From Pleurotus ostreatus/Saccharomyces cerevisiae fusant (lineage: Eukaryota > Opisthokonta): DNA of 34,633 nucleotides. Numbering within the stretch: position 1 is the first letter of the stretch; each line of letters starts with the position of its first letter. A model generated the notes under the pieces. The model did no database searches. It worked only from the letters and a program-made list of their open reading frames with translations, and was not told the DNA's origin. The position numbers and the translations under genes were made by a program. Below, piece after piece: positions 20,157 to 31,020 of this stretch. Location: contig JAMQCK010000240.1 of the NCBI GenBank assembly GCA_024196135.1, forward strand, positions 1 through 34,633, written 5' to 3'.

Positions 20157-22549
20157 ATGACAGTCATACAGTTCGCGCCTCTTACGTCCCAGATCAACCC
20201 CACCTTCTGGCACAAGCTCACCCAGCTCAAGATCGATGTCCTGCGCCTCTCAGACGCGCAGGTGCCCATCACCGCCACCTACACGGAGGGGCGGCTGATT
20301 AAGGACCGGGAGGGTGGGAGGGATATTAGGCTGGCGGGGAGTGTGGTGCTTGATGAGTCTTCGTTTGACGACGCGCCGCAAGGGGTGGGGGAGGGGAAGG
20401 GGAGGATGAAAGGCGTGCTCAAGAACTTCAACACGATCGAGGAGTTCAAGAGCTGCGACAAGGCGGCGATGTTGAATGAGGTGGCGGATAAGGTGAGTGT
20501 CCTGATTGTGCAGTATCTATGTAGCTCATCGCGCGTAGACCTGGTCATCTATAACTTCGGATTCCGAGCCAGAGCTAGCGCCCTTTCTCCTGCTGACCTA
20601 CGCCGACCTCAAGAAGTACAAGTACTTCTACTGGTTCGCCTTCCCTGCATTCCTGACCAAGCCCGCATGGGAGGTCTCTGGCACCATCCAACCGCTATCG
20701 CAGTCCTCTGAGCTTTCGAGCACCCTATCGCAACCCAACCCCGACGACATCCCCCAATTCTTCCACGTCAATGGATCCGAGCTCGAACCGATATCCACCT
20801 TCAAGCCTACACAAGATACCCCCACCTTCGGCTTCATCGACCCGTCCCCTACGCCTGAGAACCCCGGCTGGCCTGTCCGCAACCTCCTCACCCACCTCCT
20901 CGCGAAGCATCACATTACCCGCGCGCAGATCGTCTCCTGGCGCGGCACACCCGAATCGAGCTCCCTCTTCACCGCGATCGTGCCCGAGCAGACCTCGCTC
21001 GCGCCCTCCCCTCGCCCCGCCGCCGCGGGCTGGGAGCGCAACCCGCAGGGCAAGCTCGGGCCCCGGATGGCTGATTTGGGCAGCATGATGGACCCCGTGC
21101 GCCTCTCGCTGCAGGCGACCGCGCTGAACCTGAAGCTCATGCGCTGGCGCGTACTCCCGGGGCTCGACCTCGAGAAGATCGCCGCGCAGAAGTGCCTGCT
21201 GCTGGGCGCGGGGACGCTGGGGTGCTATGTGGCGCGGGCGCTCGTGGCGTACAATACGGAGAAGATCACGCTGGTGGATAGCTCGCGGGTGTCGTTTTCG
21301 AATCCGGCGCGGCAGCCGTTGTTTACGTTCGAGGACTGTGTGGGGGATAATGGGCAGGGGAAGTGGAAGGCGGCGTGTGCGGCGGAAAGGTTGAAGGAGG
21401 TGTGGAAGGGGGTGGATGCGCAGGGCGTGAATATGTCGATTCCGATGCCGGGGCATCCGATACCCAAGGCGGAGGAGGAGAAGGCGAAGAAGGCCCTTGC
21501 GGACTTGACGGAGCTCGTCAAGTCGCACGACGTGATCTTCCTACTCATGGACTCGCGAGAGAGTCGTTGGCTGCCTACTGTGCTCGGCGGATTGTACAAC
21601 AAGGTCAGTCACATCTGCAGGCTTACCAGTAGTCACTTGACAAACTCCCTCGCAGATCGTCCTCAACGCCGCCCTCGGCTTCGACACCTTCCTCGTCATG
21701 CGCCACGGTCCCCGCGCTACCGCGCATGCCGAACACGTCGCGAAGACCGGAAAGCAGACGAAGCGCCTTGGCTGCTACTACTGCAATGATATCGTTGCGC
21801 CGGGTGATGTGCGTGCAACCTCCTGTGGGGCCACGAATTTGTGGCAACCAGTGCACTGACGACCTAAACAGTCCCTCACCGATCGCACCCTCGACCAGAT
21901 GTGCACCGTCACGCGACCAGGATTGGCACCCATTGCCTCTGCCAGCGCAGTCGAGATGCTCATGTCGCTACTGATGCATCCGGATGGGTAAGTTCATGTG
22001 TCCTCCGCTTGCTTACATGCCTCGGAGTTCTGCTTGCTCATATATCATCATGTTAACGCTTGCTCACACCTTCACAGGATACACGCCCCCGCACCCCCGA
22101 CCTCCGCCTTCTCCCAGACCTCCACGCACAATCTCTCTGCGGATGACGGCGCGGGTATCCTGGGGCTCGTCCCGCACCAGTTGCGCGGCTTCCTGGCGAA
22201 CTTCAGGAATATGGGCATCACGGGCGAGGCGTTCGATCGGTGCACGGGGTGTAGTGAGAAGGTGAGGTGTGGTTCAGGCTTCGGTTCTTCTGCCTGTCCT
22301 GTTCTGTGGCGTCAAGCCGCTGCTCCAGGCGTGAATGGTGCTTGAGAATACAGTGAACAGTCCTGACCATGCCTTCAGATCCTCACCCAATTCGCCTCCG
22401 ACCCGGTCGGTACGCTTCTCAACGCGTGCAACGATACCAAGTACCTGGAGAAGGTCACCGGCCTTGATAAGCTATATGAGGAGGGCAAGGCGGCGCTCGA
22501 GGCTATGGAGGCCGAGGCGGTCGATATGAGCGATGAGGATGACTTCTGA
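20157..22549 (+). CDS. ATG7: ATG7, autophagy E1-like activating enzyme
   Basis: E1-like enzyme that activates both ubiquitin-like proteins of autophagy, Atg8 and Atg12, and passes them to Atg3 and Atg10. Cytosolic homodimer. Exons: 20157-20492, 20539-21603, 21656-21808, 21872-21987, 22078-22261, 22379-22549; 674 aa. N-terminal domain start: [18 protein letters not shown]. Also seen are [13 protein letters not shown] and [17 protein letters not shown]. The adenylation domain has the ATP loop [13 protein letters not shown] (GAGTLG at 335-340) and the acidic residue in LVD (D359), then [14 protein letters not shown] Cys pair (C507, C510) in [13 protein letters not shown] pairs with CTGC near the end as a zinc site. 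The thioester cysteine is Cys529 in [16 protein letters not shown]. The C-terminal tail ends acidic, MSDEDDF, as expected for the Atg8-binding tail. No defect is visible. Confidence 0.96.
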
Positions 22550-22919
22550 GTTCGACCGACGACGACGAGCATGAGTTCTGCGACTCTCCTACGCTCAGTA
22601 GGTCGCGAATGAAGGAATGATTACGGTGTCACGAAATGGTATACGACAGAATTGGTATTTGGAAACCTGTGCTACAACACTTCATTTGTATCGTTACAGT
22701 CGTGGATATAGGTATGGTATGTACGTCGAGGCCGTGTAGAGTAGTAATGCAGTATGTACAGTTAGTAGTGTGATGTCGATGATATGCTTTGTCCTGTCCG
22801 ATTCATGGCCTTGGTGGACGGGAATGAAAATGGGTATGAGGGGCGAAGAATGCGGGTATGGAAGCGACGGGGTATAGAGGGCGTCAAAAAGAGAACACAG
22901 CGATGGATGGGACCGAGCA
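22550..22919. other. Convergent intergenic region ATG7 / DUF6699
   Basis: 370 nt between two convergent stops, so it holds the 3' UTRs and polyadenylation signals of both genes. The first half is AT-rich. No gene is seen. Confidence 0.5.
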
Positions 22920-24132
22920 CTACCAGCGCGCCTTCCGATCCAGCGTCCAGCGAGGTGACGGGCCCTCCATCAACCCCAGCAAAATCTTCCACGTATCATC
23001 CGCGTACACCTGCACCCTCATCCCCATAAACTTCCGATGCCCACCCACCACATCCACGCGCCTATACACCATCGGATTGTGCTCAATAATATACGACTGC
23101 TCAAGCCTGAGTGCCCTTGCCGACCTCAAGCGCGTCTTCCCGCCCCACACCTCCTCCTTCTCCTCGATCATCGCCACTTGCTCCTTCGTGAGCGGCTCCT
23201 GGAAGTAGGTGTGGATCGCGTCGAGGATCTCGCGAACGGTGATCTTGCCGTCGGGCTTGGAGAGGACGAGCGGGCCCCAGCGGTTTTCCTCCTTGGCCAT
23301 CCACCACTTGAGTTCTTCGGAGTCGCCGACGATGTAGAGGGTGTTGGTGGGGGGTGCGATGGCTTCTTCGTCGAGTGGAGGCGCGACGAAGAGGCAGCGG
23401 GGGGTGAGGAGGCGGGCGGAGGAGGGGCCGTGGAGGATGTCCCATTGTAGGGGTGGGAGCGAGAGATCGACGGGGTTGTAGAGGAGGGCAGGATGCAGGC
23501 GTATTGGTACTGCTGTACCGACGGGTACGGGAGGGAATACGCCTGGCTCCCAGGGCGTTGGCTCGTCCATGTTGGGGAGGGGACAGACTTGGGAGGGAAC
23601 ACTTCCTGGTGGAAGGTTGGTCGGCCAAACGGGCTCGGGACCGGCTTCATGGTCTTCATGTGGGAGGGGATCGTGCGGGGGAGGCGGGGCGCTTGCGGTG
23701 TTTATCCACGGTGGATAGTGTGCATGATGTGGAGGATAGCGCATGTTCATCGGGGGGAGGGCGGAACACGGTAAGGGCGCACTCCCGGGCATCGGGATGG
23801 ACACATTGCGATATGGGGTAGGATAGGCTGGCGCAGAGTAGGGCGTCCACTGCGGGGGCAGCATGTTGAGGGGAAGGGGTGCAGTCGTTTCAGGGAGAGA
23901 TGAGGGGTAGGGATACGCAGATGCCGACCAGGGCGTCCATTGTGCCCAGGGGTACTGTGCGGCCTGCCGTCGTCTGAGCGGCGAGGGCCAATCTACGTAA
24001 CGTATGTCGTGAGCGCGCGGGCCTCGGCTAGGCGGGGCATACCCTGGACATAGGGCAAGCCGTATCAGACTCACGCTGCATGCGCGGGTGACCAACGTCG
24101 TGGGGGAGGGGCGGGGGGTCGCGGGTGACCAT
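22920..24132 (-). CDS. DUF6699-domain protein with Pro/Tyr-rich N-terminus
   Basis: Protein of a basidiomycete-specific type, function unknown. Two exons (minus): 24132-24075 and 23992-22920, joined by an 82-nt intron (GTGAGT donor, CGTAG acceptor, phase 1); 376 aa. The N-terminal half is disordered, Pro/Tyr/Ala-rich, and has a duplicated motif: QWTPWSASAYPYPSSLP and QWTPYSAPAYPTPYRN. The C-terminal half resembles DUF6699: IRLHPALLYNPVDLSLPPLQWDI, then LLTPR..., LYIVGDSEELKWW and ITVREILDAIHTYFQEPLTKEQ, closing with RVQVYADDTWKILLGLMEGPSPRWTLD. These proteins often come in many copies in mushroom genomes. The reading frame is open upstream to a TTG at 24335, but the spliced model from ATG 24132 has good splice sites and is preferred. 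Confidence 0.82.
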
Positions 24133-25065
24133 CGCAGCAGGCTGAGCGTTCGCTTCAAGGTCGAGTTTTGTGGCCGGGCGCGAGCGCTGGTGTTATTCGG
24201 ATGCAGATCGAGTATTCGAGAGTCAGCGACTATCTGATACACGTGGTGGCGTCGGGCGGGGCACGACCTGGCGCGATCGATAGGCGGTGCGGGTGGGGGC
24301 GAGCGACGAGTGGGGGATGGAATCTGCGCGGGCAACGCACTGACCGCGGGCTATAAGAGCCATCGGACCCAAGGAGTCCGCGCCTGATGTACTCGCGGCA
24401 TGCAATTGTCACCGTCAGGGTTCAGAGACCATGGACGGCCGGAATAGGATGCGACCGTTTGAATGAGGAAGGCCTTGTTCGCTCGGCCCGGCGCCCCGTG
24501 TGCCCCGTTCGTGGCGGTGGCGGTGCAGCCAGCGCCCTTCGCGGACCTTCATGTCCATTTGCGCGGGGTGGGGGCATCGAGCTTCTCCCGCTATGGTCTT
24601 CTGGCATTAAACTGGCTACGCAACTGTGTCTACAAGAACCTCTGCTTGGCCATAACGAATCCACAGCTCTGTGACTGCGTGCCACTTCATGACCGCAGTG
24701 TACGACACTCTGACCCGTCAAAATCGGCAACACCTGCGGGAGTCCATGATCTCCAGTAACGTCCACTCGCTTACAGCGCTCTTCCATATCTGTGGCGCTA
24801 GTCGAGCGGTTTTGCGTGGCCCGACCTGTTCAGGTTATGGATGGCTTTGTTCTCGATTAGGAACAGTCAAGACCAAGGCGGCTATGCACAACAACGCTCT
24901 CTCATGGACCCTTAGGATCACAGCGCAAGACTTTTGCTCTCTTTCAAGACCGACATACACACAACTGAGCCTCAAGGTATATATAAGGACGATCGGCCTA
25001 GTTCGATGACCTTCATCTCTCTCTCGCCTGTGAGTCGTAATTTGTCACATAAAGACGCTAACGAG
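24133..25065. other. Intergenic region, no gene seen
   Basis: 933 nt between the divergent DUF6699 gene and the small Pro/Ser-rich gene. Short frames on both strands overlap one another and none has recognisable content. The right end holds a strong TATA box at 24978. Confidence 0.4.
24978..24987 (+). promoter_or_regulatory. TATA box of small Pro/Ser-rich gene
   Basis: TATATATAAG, 88 nt before the proposed ATG at 25066. Confidence 0.55.
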
Positions 25066-25492
25066 ATGTCGAGGTGCGTTTGCCATTATTTATACACGAC
25101 TCAGCAACCCTGACGGCGCCTGTGCCAGTCGCGCTGCAACCGCACCCCAATACGATTCCACATCGTCGAATCAACCTTTTGACGCGAACGGGAAACCCTT
25201 GCCACCCACACCACCATCAACACCGCCGACTGCAGCGTCTCCATCCTTCACTCAAGCAGCAACGTCTCCGACTTTCGTCGAGCGCAAGACCTACCGCCTG
25301 AGCCACACACTGCACTCTTCACCACAGGCCCGACAACCCGTCGTCCAATACCATGACAGCAGTGCTCTTGACGCACAAGCTGTGACGCTACAAGTCGAAT
25401 ACTGCGAGCAATATTCAGACGAGGCAATTGATGGAGCGCGTGAGTCTCCAACCAGCTCGGAAAGAAAGCGATACGCGCAGTATTTTGGATAG
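25066..25492 (+). CDS. Small Pro/Ser/Thr-rich protein, unknown
   Basis: Proposed from context: a strong TATA box, a short first exon (25066-25073) and a 55-nt intron (25074-25128; GTGCGT donor, CTGAC branch, CCAG acceptor) joining a long open frame 25129-25492; 123 aa. The protein starts MSSRAATAPQYDSTSSNQPF, continues Pro/Thr-rich (GKPLPPTPPSTPPTAAS), then has a more ordered part with VERKTYRLSHTLHSS and LDAQAVTLQVEYCEQYSDEAID. No domain is recognised. A second GTGAGT donor at 25440 with an acceptor near 25480 would give a slightly different end (stop at about 25498). A 36-nt 5'-UTR intron ending just before the ATG is also possible. Existence as a gene is likely, the exact model is not. Confidence 0.5.
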
Positions 25493-25796
25493 AATAGGGT
25501 CTGTGTGCCAGGGCCCGGGTTTTTGGATGGTCATAGAATTGGGCGATACCTAGGGATTACGATACCATTAGCCAGCAGGCTTATTACTTGCTCAGACTTA
25601 CTACTGTATGCTTTAAGCACTGCTGTAGATGAGGTGGATAGATGGATATGTACAGTGTCCCACCAGGACATGGACTGACAAGAATATTGATGGCCCAAAA
25701 CCCGGCCAAAACCAAGCGAGCGCCCACAACCTCCACGTGACAGCCATTTCCGGAATCGCACAAACATCACTCGCTGCTCCAGTCTTCCCGCACGAA
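25493..25796. other. Intergenic region before complex I subunit
   Basis: 304 nt between two plus-strand genes; promoter of the complex I subunit. No TATA box or repeat was seen, as is common for housekeeping genes. Confidence 0.4.
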
Positions 25797-26550
25797 ATGG
25801 CCACGAGAAAGGCGGCCGACCACACGCTCTACCACCTCTCGCCGAAAGGCTTTTGGAAGAAATTCCGTGCGTGGTCATACTCCTGCTCGCTCCTGCGAGG
25901 CTAATCTCGAACTCAGGCGATGCGGTCGTGGTGAACCCGGAGATCTCGAGCGGCTTGCCCATCCAGGGTGTGAACCGCTGGCCGCCCCCGGCCTCGCGCC
26001 CGGAGCGCTACAATACGCCGGCGACGAAGGGTGCGTGGTGTGTGGATAGTGAAGGGATGGTGTAACTGATAGTCGGGGCAGCGTCCGACATCGCGCAGAA
26101 CCCGTACTGGAAGCGCGACGTGCGCCGGGCGTACCCGCGCCTCTCCGCGGTCACCCAGACCGAGCTCTCGACGCTCCTCCTCGAGCACTCGTCCGCGCAG
26201 CAGTGCGTAGATCTTACTCTAATTCTCCTGTCACTCCCTACGACCTTCGCACCTGCCTCCCGATCACTTACCCTGCCCTCCCTTCCATCTACCAAGTCAC
26301 TCACCCACCCTCCCCCAGAATCCCCGCCCCCACCGACGCCGACCCGAACGCCAAGATGGTCGTCGCCGTGCCACAGGAGCCCAAGGAGCTCACCGAGACC
26401 ATCGCCTCCGTCGCCGCGAAGGGCAAGCTGTTCTCGGCCGCGAAGCTGCCGCCCTCGATGGCGACGCCGCACAAGAAGTGGGCGCCGACTCCGGGAGAGT
26501 CGCTTCCGGGCGATCCGCATGCGTACTTCCCCATGCACCTCGTCAAGTAG
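25797..26550 (+). CDS. NADH:ubiquinone oxidoreductase (complex I) accessory subunit, about 21 kDa, fungal
   Basis: Nuclear-encoded accessory subunit of mitochondrial complex I, of the fungal 21-kDa type. Exons: 25797-25866, 25917-26030, 26082-26202, 26319-26550; 178 aa, close to the family size. Family marks in order: LYHLSPKGFWKKFRDAVVVNPEISSGLPIQGVNR, PASRPERYNTPATKASDIAQNPYWKRDVRRAYPRLSAVTQTELSTLLLEH, and the end HAYFPMHLVK. Phases close at each junction. No catalytic residues are expected, since this subunit is structural; a classical cleavable presequence is not obvious. The third intron (116 nt) is longer than usual for this window and could be translated in frame over part of its length, so short unspliced peptides are likely artefacts. 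Confidence 0.9.
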
Positions 26551-27135
26551 TGTGCTGCCCTTCAAGTAGACCTGTTGCTGTGCGAGGTAGACGCTTGGAA
26601 TGTAGACGCGACCGACCTTTTTCTGTGCTTGAGGATTGACGTCGTTGAAATTCTCCGGGGTTAGTCCGTGGCCGTTTGCAAGGACAGCCTCGTCGTTCCG
26701 ATGAAGATGGAAGGTACGTCGTGCGCCGCGGTTTGCGCAATGTCAACGACATACATACACCGCGCAGCTGCAGGCTACCTGCCACAGGTACGTGTAGAAT
26801 CCTGCGCTTGCCTCGTATCACTGACCCCCATCCGAAGGTCGACTATCACTGAGAGTCACTAACTATTCTTACTCTCACTACAAATCCTCTCCCTCCCGAG
26901 CCTTTCGGCTCGGAACTTCGCGCCGGCCCTTCACACATCCGCGACGCGGATGATCGATTTCACTGCGCTGCACTGCACAACCCCAAACCCCGGTCTGGAT
27001 TTAAGGCACCTAACCCCGCGGTATATAACGACGGGATGCTGGCGCTTAACGGCTTCCTCTGCCCCCTCATCATCGTCGTCATCCCCGGATTTGTCCACTG
27101 CTTTGTTGTAGAGTGTTTAGATCTTCATCTTTAGA
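26551..27135. other. Intergenic region with HAD-gene promoter
   Basis: 585 nt between two plus-strand genes, with a TATA box at 27022 near the right end. A CT-rich stretch lies at about 26870-26895. No gene is seen. Confidence 0.45.
27022..27028 (+). promoter_or_regulatory. TATA box of HAD phosphatase gene
   Basis: TATATAA, 114 nt before the ATG at 27136. Confidence 0.5.
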
Positions 27136-28185
27136 ATGCCTGCCTCGACGATTCATGTAGACGCCATGTGAGGTTTAGTGCGGAGTTTTGCGAGTGTGTC
27201 GCGTATTGACACTGGGTATCAGCCTCTTCGATATGGATGGCACCCTCATAGATTCGACGCCTGGTGTCAATGGTGCTTGGGAGATCTTCCGCAAGGATTA
27301 TCCTGGCATTGATATGGACCAGGTGCTCAGCTGTACGCATCATTCATCTCGTTCGGGGGAAACTTCTACTGACGCGAGCCGACGACTTCAGCCGCGCACG
27401 GCGTTCGCACCGTGGATAACCTCAGGATACACTGCGGCTTGACTGACCCGGAGCTCATTGAGGTAAATTGTCCGCTCTTCGTACTATAATGCCTCTACTC
27501 ACACTTTGCCAGAAAGAGGCAGAGCGATTCGAGACGGCCATCATCACGACGGCGGCCGAACCTGGCAAGGGTGGCATTGTTATGCTTCCAGGCGTCAAGG
27601 AGATCATGGAAGAGGTGATAATGACTTCCACTGCTACCGCCTCAGCAACTGACGCTCGTCTGCTCACCTTAGCTCGCCCCCGGTCGGCACCTTCCCAAGC
27701 CTGTATGGGCCATCTGCACCTCTGCGACGCGCAAATACTCGTCGGCGGCGGTTGTCGTTGCCGGTGTCCCCGCGCCCGATGTCTTCATTCGCTCCGAGGA
27801 CGTCAAGCAGGGGAAGCCTGCGTAAGTTCGCTTTCCTCCAGCATCGTTGCTCTTCTACCTGTACTCATCCTCACCCCAGCCCCGACCCGTACCTCGAAGG
27901 CGCGCGCCAGGCCGGCGTCAAGCCCGAGAATTGCGTCGTCGTTGAGGATGCCCCGGCCGGTGTGCGCAGCGGGAACGCAGCGGGTTGCAAGACCATCGGC
28001 CTGTTGACGACGCATAGCCGCGAAGCGATGCTGGCGGCGAACCCGACGTTCCTTGTGAAGGATCTTTCTTGGTGAGTCGTTTGTTTTCTTCCGCGGATGG
28101 GATGACGGGGAGCTGACGATGTCGAAGCGTAAAGGTCAAGCGTTCGCCGGATGGCGGGGTTGATCTTACTATAGAGCAAGATTGA
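27136..28185 (+). CDS. HAD-superfamily phosphatase, glycerol-1-phosphatase/2-deoxyglucose-6-phosphatase-like
   Basis: Cytosolic Mg-dependent phosphatase of the Gpp1/Hor2/Dog family, which in yeasts makes glycerol from glycerol 3-phosphate under osmotic stress. Exons: 27136-27167, 27223-27332, 27392-27462, 27513-27614, 27673-27821, 27880-28071, 28128-28185; 237 aa (family about 250). HAD motif I is LFDMDGTLID with nucleophile Asp14 and acid/base Asp16. Motif II is WAICTSATR (Thr120), motif III is Lys153 in GKPAPDPYL, and motif IV is VVVEDAPAG (Glu177-Asp178). The VRSGNAAGCKTIGL block and the C-terminal SPDGGVDLTIE also fit. The first exon encodes only eleven residues and the start is fixed by splicing into DMDGT. 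Whether it prefers glycerol phosphate or a sugar phosphate cannot be told from the sequence. Confidence 0.9.
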
Positions 28186-28859
28186 ACGGTACTATGGTGT
28201 CGCATAGAGGGTAAGGGGCATAATGAATGTGTTCGCCTTTTGCCGCAATGCCATGGGCCCTCCCAGGCGTCATCGATCATTCAGCCTACACGACTGCGCC
28301 CAGTCTCAGCTCAAGATCGTTGGTCTCGTGCTGCAAGGTGGTCTGCCTACATCTGTGACCTCGCTCTCGCTCAATGAACCATACCGACTTTCGTCCGTTT
28401 CAAGCGCCGCATTAGAAATCCATTGGATTATCAATTCTCGCTACAGCAGTCCTATAAAAGCAAGTCGTACGCAGATGGTTCTGCGTACTGGGCATGATGG
28501 CCAGACACCTTGTCGCTTCCAGAGGCTTCATCGTCTCTTCTATGATCATTCCTCTTCAGCTCGCTCCTTGCGCTCAAGCCCTAGGGTCTAGATGAAGGCT
28601 TATGCACCCAATCTCCTTCGACGGGTACGTTGCTGACCCACATTCTTTCCGAAGGTTGAAGTAATCCAGCGCATCTCACTCATACGCGAGGTGCCAGTCC
28701 AGTCCATGCTGAGTGAGGCTTATAGAACGCTGACTGCGACATTACCCAGCTTCGACGCTTGCTCTGATCACCTCGCAAAGCGATGTGCGAGACGCGGTAT
28801 ATAAGGCTTTGCAACACTAACACCTCTCGAGCAATCAAGCACTTCATCGCACGACAATC
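28186..28859. other. Intergenic region with reductase promoter
   Basis: 674 nt between two plus-strand genes. A TATA box lies at 28798. No convincing coding frame was found. Confidence 0.45.
28798..28805 (+). promoter_or_regulatory. TATA box of medium-chain reductase gene
   Basis: TATATAAG, 62 nt before the ATG at 28860, preceded by GACGCGG. Confidence 0.6.
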
Positions 28860-30238
28860 ATGTCCGCCTCGTCTACCCATCGCGCCGTCGCTGCCCTCTC
28901 GCCCGGCTCCTGGGACGTCATCTCCATCCCGACGCCCACGCCCAACGCGGGCGAGGTGCTCATCAAGGTCGAGTACTCCGCGCTCATCTCGGTAGACCGG
29001 TACCAGGTCGACACGGGGTACATAGTCAAGGAGTGGCCCATCGTGCTCGGCTTCACCGCCGCGGGGCGGGTCGCGAAGCTTGGCGAGGGCGTTCCGGACC
29101 TCAAAGAGGGGGATAGGGTGAGAATAGTTTTGCTTTGCTTTTGGTGAACGTCCGATTCGGACGTCATCTAGAAGTATGCGCGAATGCTAACACACGTCCA
29201 GGTCACCGCTTTCTCCTTCGGCGAGGCGCGCACGCGTGGGCTGCAGGAGTACACCATTCAGCCGTACACTTTGGTCGGGAAGGTCCCTGACAGCGTTTCC
29301 CTCGAGGACGCGGCCACGATCCCGGATAATTTCGTCACCGCTTTCTTCACGCTGTTCAGCGAGAGTGGCTTGGAGTGGCCACACCCCGTCCCCGGCAGCG
29401 CGAGTGAGCTCATCCAGTTGCCTTGCAGAGACGCCCGGCTAACACGATAGTAACAGATGCAGACAAGCCCGCCGCTGCACCCAAGGACGCCGGCAAGCCT
29501 ATTCTCGTCTACGGCGCAGGCGGGTCCTCGGGGCAATTCTTCGTCCAGGTCCTGCACGCCGCCGGCTACACGAACGTCCTCGCCACAGCGTCTCCAAAGC
29601 ACAACGCGCACCTCAAGGCGCTTGGTGCGCGCGAAGTCTTCGACTACCGCTCGCCCACGCTCGCGCAAGATATCGAGCAATTCGTCGGTGGCAAGGTCGC
29701 GCTGATCGTCGACTGCATCGCGACGGAGACCACGATAACGGCTATCGGGGGGACGCTGGCGCCCGACGGCTTCTTCGCGATGCTGCTCCCTATCAAGGGT
29801 GGGGATAAAGTGAACCCCGAGGGGACCAAGGAAGAAGTCAAGTTCTATTGTGAGTTGCGTTTGTTTCTATGGTAAGTAGTGAACGAGGGGGGCTGATGCT
29901 TGTTCGCAGACGACGTGCCGGATCATCTCAAGCAGTACGTTCCCGAAGCGGGGAGGCGCGCGCTCATCAGGACGTTCACTTATCAGGTGAGAGTGGGCTC
30001 GGTTGTGCTGATGCTATTGGTTGCGTGCTGACCCGATGCCATTCCTCAGGACAACGCCTTCCTCAAAGAGAACCTCATGCCGAAAATCCTGCCCGACCTT
30101 CTCGCGAAGGGCCTGATCAAGCCGAACTCCATGCGCCTTTTGGCGGAGGGCACCCTGAAGGAGCGCGCGGCGGTCGCGCTTGATCTTTTGCGGCATAACA
30201 AGCTCAGCGGGGAGAAGTTGGTCGTCAAGATAGACTGA
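28860..30238 (+). CDS. Zinc-independent medium-chain dehydrogenase/reductase (quinone/enoyl reductase-like)
   Basis: MDR-superfamily oxidoreductase with an N-terminal GroES-like fold and a C-terminal NADPH Rossmann domain. Exons: 28860-29117, 29202-29403, 29457-29849, 29910-29986, 30050-30238; 372 aa. Seen: GEVLIKVEYSALISVDRYQVDTGYI, VLGFTAAGRVAKLGEGV, GDRVTAFSFG, LQEYTIQPYTLVGKVPDSVSLEDAATIP, and the cofactor loop ILVYGAGGSSGQF (GAGGSSG at 173-179). The Cys ligands of zinc alcohol dehydrogenases are absent, so it is a zinc-free reductase (quinone oxidoreductase/zeta-crystallin or trans-enoyl-reductase side of the family). The C-terminal LLRHNKLSGEKLVVKID fits the family end. Such enzymes may work alone in detoxification or with biosynthetic clusters; no synthase gene is nearby, so a cluster role is not supported. 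Confidence 0.88.
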
Positions 30239-30825
30239 CGGGAAGTAGGACGTCGTGGCGTGTAAGTGCACAAAAGGCTGTAAACCAGGTCATCAGAATT
30301 GTATCACAAGGCGTTCAGTAAAGTACAATGGGAGGGCGGTCGGGGCTTCGGAACGAGATCCGGAGAGGCGCTGGACACCTGACCGGCATCTGCCGAACGT
30401 TTTTAAACTTGAACTTGAACTTCTTCTTGACTAACTTCTGCCCTCTTCCATCTGTATGACGACCAGAGCGCACAGCCCAAGATATACGCACCCAGGCCCA
30501 GAATCTGGCTAGGAAGAAACGCGGTTGTAGCAACTCTGCGATGAATGTCGTCGTAACAGACAAGACTGCCTCCCCCACAACAGTCTCGTGTGATCAACAC
30601 ACCCTCCACCCAGTTCGCCTATATTCCGCGTTTCCAAGGTCTTCAGGCTTCAAGTCTCGTGCTCAAAGGCGACGCCCACCGATGACCCTGCCCCGGCTAC
30701 TGTTCAATGGACCAATGCCGACTTTTGTCCGTCCAATGCCCCGCGGTACAGACGTTGCCTGGGTTTTCGATGCGACAGGACCTATATAAGAAGTCGTCAA
30801 CAGTACCATCTTATAGAGAGGCGGA
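30239..30825. other. Intergenic region with oxidase promoter
   Basis: 587 nt between the reductase and the truncated oxidase. It contains a short A/C/T repeat (AACTTGAACTTGAACTT at about 30406-30422) and a TATA box at 30783. No gene is seen. Confidence 0.45.
30783..30790 (+). promoter_or_regulatory. TATA box of truncated oxidase
   Basis: TATATAAG, 43 nt before the ATG at 30826. Its preservation suggests the break in the gene is recent or the promoter is still used. Confidence 0.5.
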
Positions 30826-31003
30826 ATGGCTGATTTCTTTGGCATTTCAAATGGCTTCACCGTCTTCCTCGTCATCACCTTACTTGGACTCACTCTTTGC
30901 GCTCGAGCCCCAGATGTGGACGCGCTGCGCAAAGCATTGGAAGATGCTGGAGTAGCGGCAGTATTTCGGGAAGATGTGGACTATGTGAACGCTAGTCTGG
31001 CTT
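30826..31003 (+). pseudogene. Truncated first exon of a secreted FAD-linked oxidase (BBE/AA7-like)
   Basis: 59 codons plus one base, opening with a likely signal peptide (MADFFGISNGFTVFLVITLL, ending near CARA) and continuing PDVDALRKALEDAGVAAVF, then FREDVDYVNASLA. This matches the start of mature berberine-bridge/glucooligosaccharide-oxidase-like enzymes, just before the FAD-binding (PCMH) domain. The exon ends at a good donor (T|GTGAGT, phase 1). I cannot find the FAD domain (no CxxH or RxGGH-type segment) in the downstream sequence on the plus strand. Seventeen nucleotides after the donor a 73-bp repeat begins. The simplest reading is a gene cut off in its first intron by an insertion or rearrangement. 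A much longer intron with exons beyond the repeat block is possible but was not seen. Confidence 0.6.
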
Positions 31004-31020
31004 GTGAGTGTCGTCTCTCT

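Noticed and set aside
20725..21528. 267-codon minus-strand frame, Arg/Leu-rich
   Set aside because: Antisense to the GC-rich ATG7 core; a shadow of codon bias with no domain.
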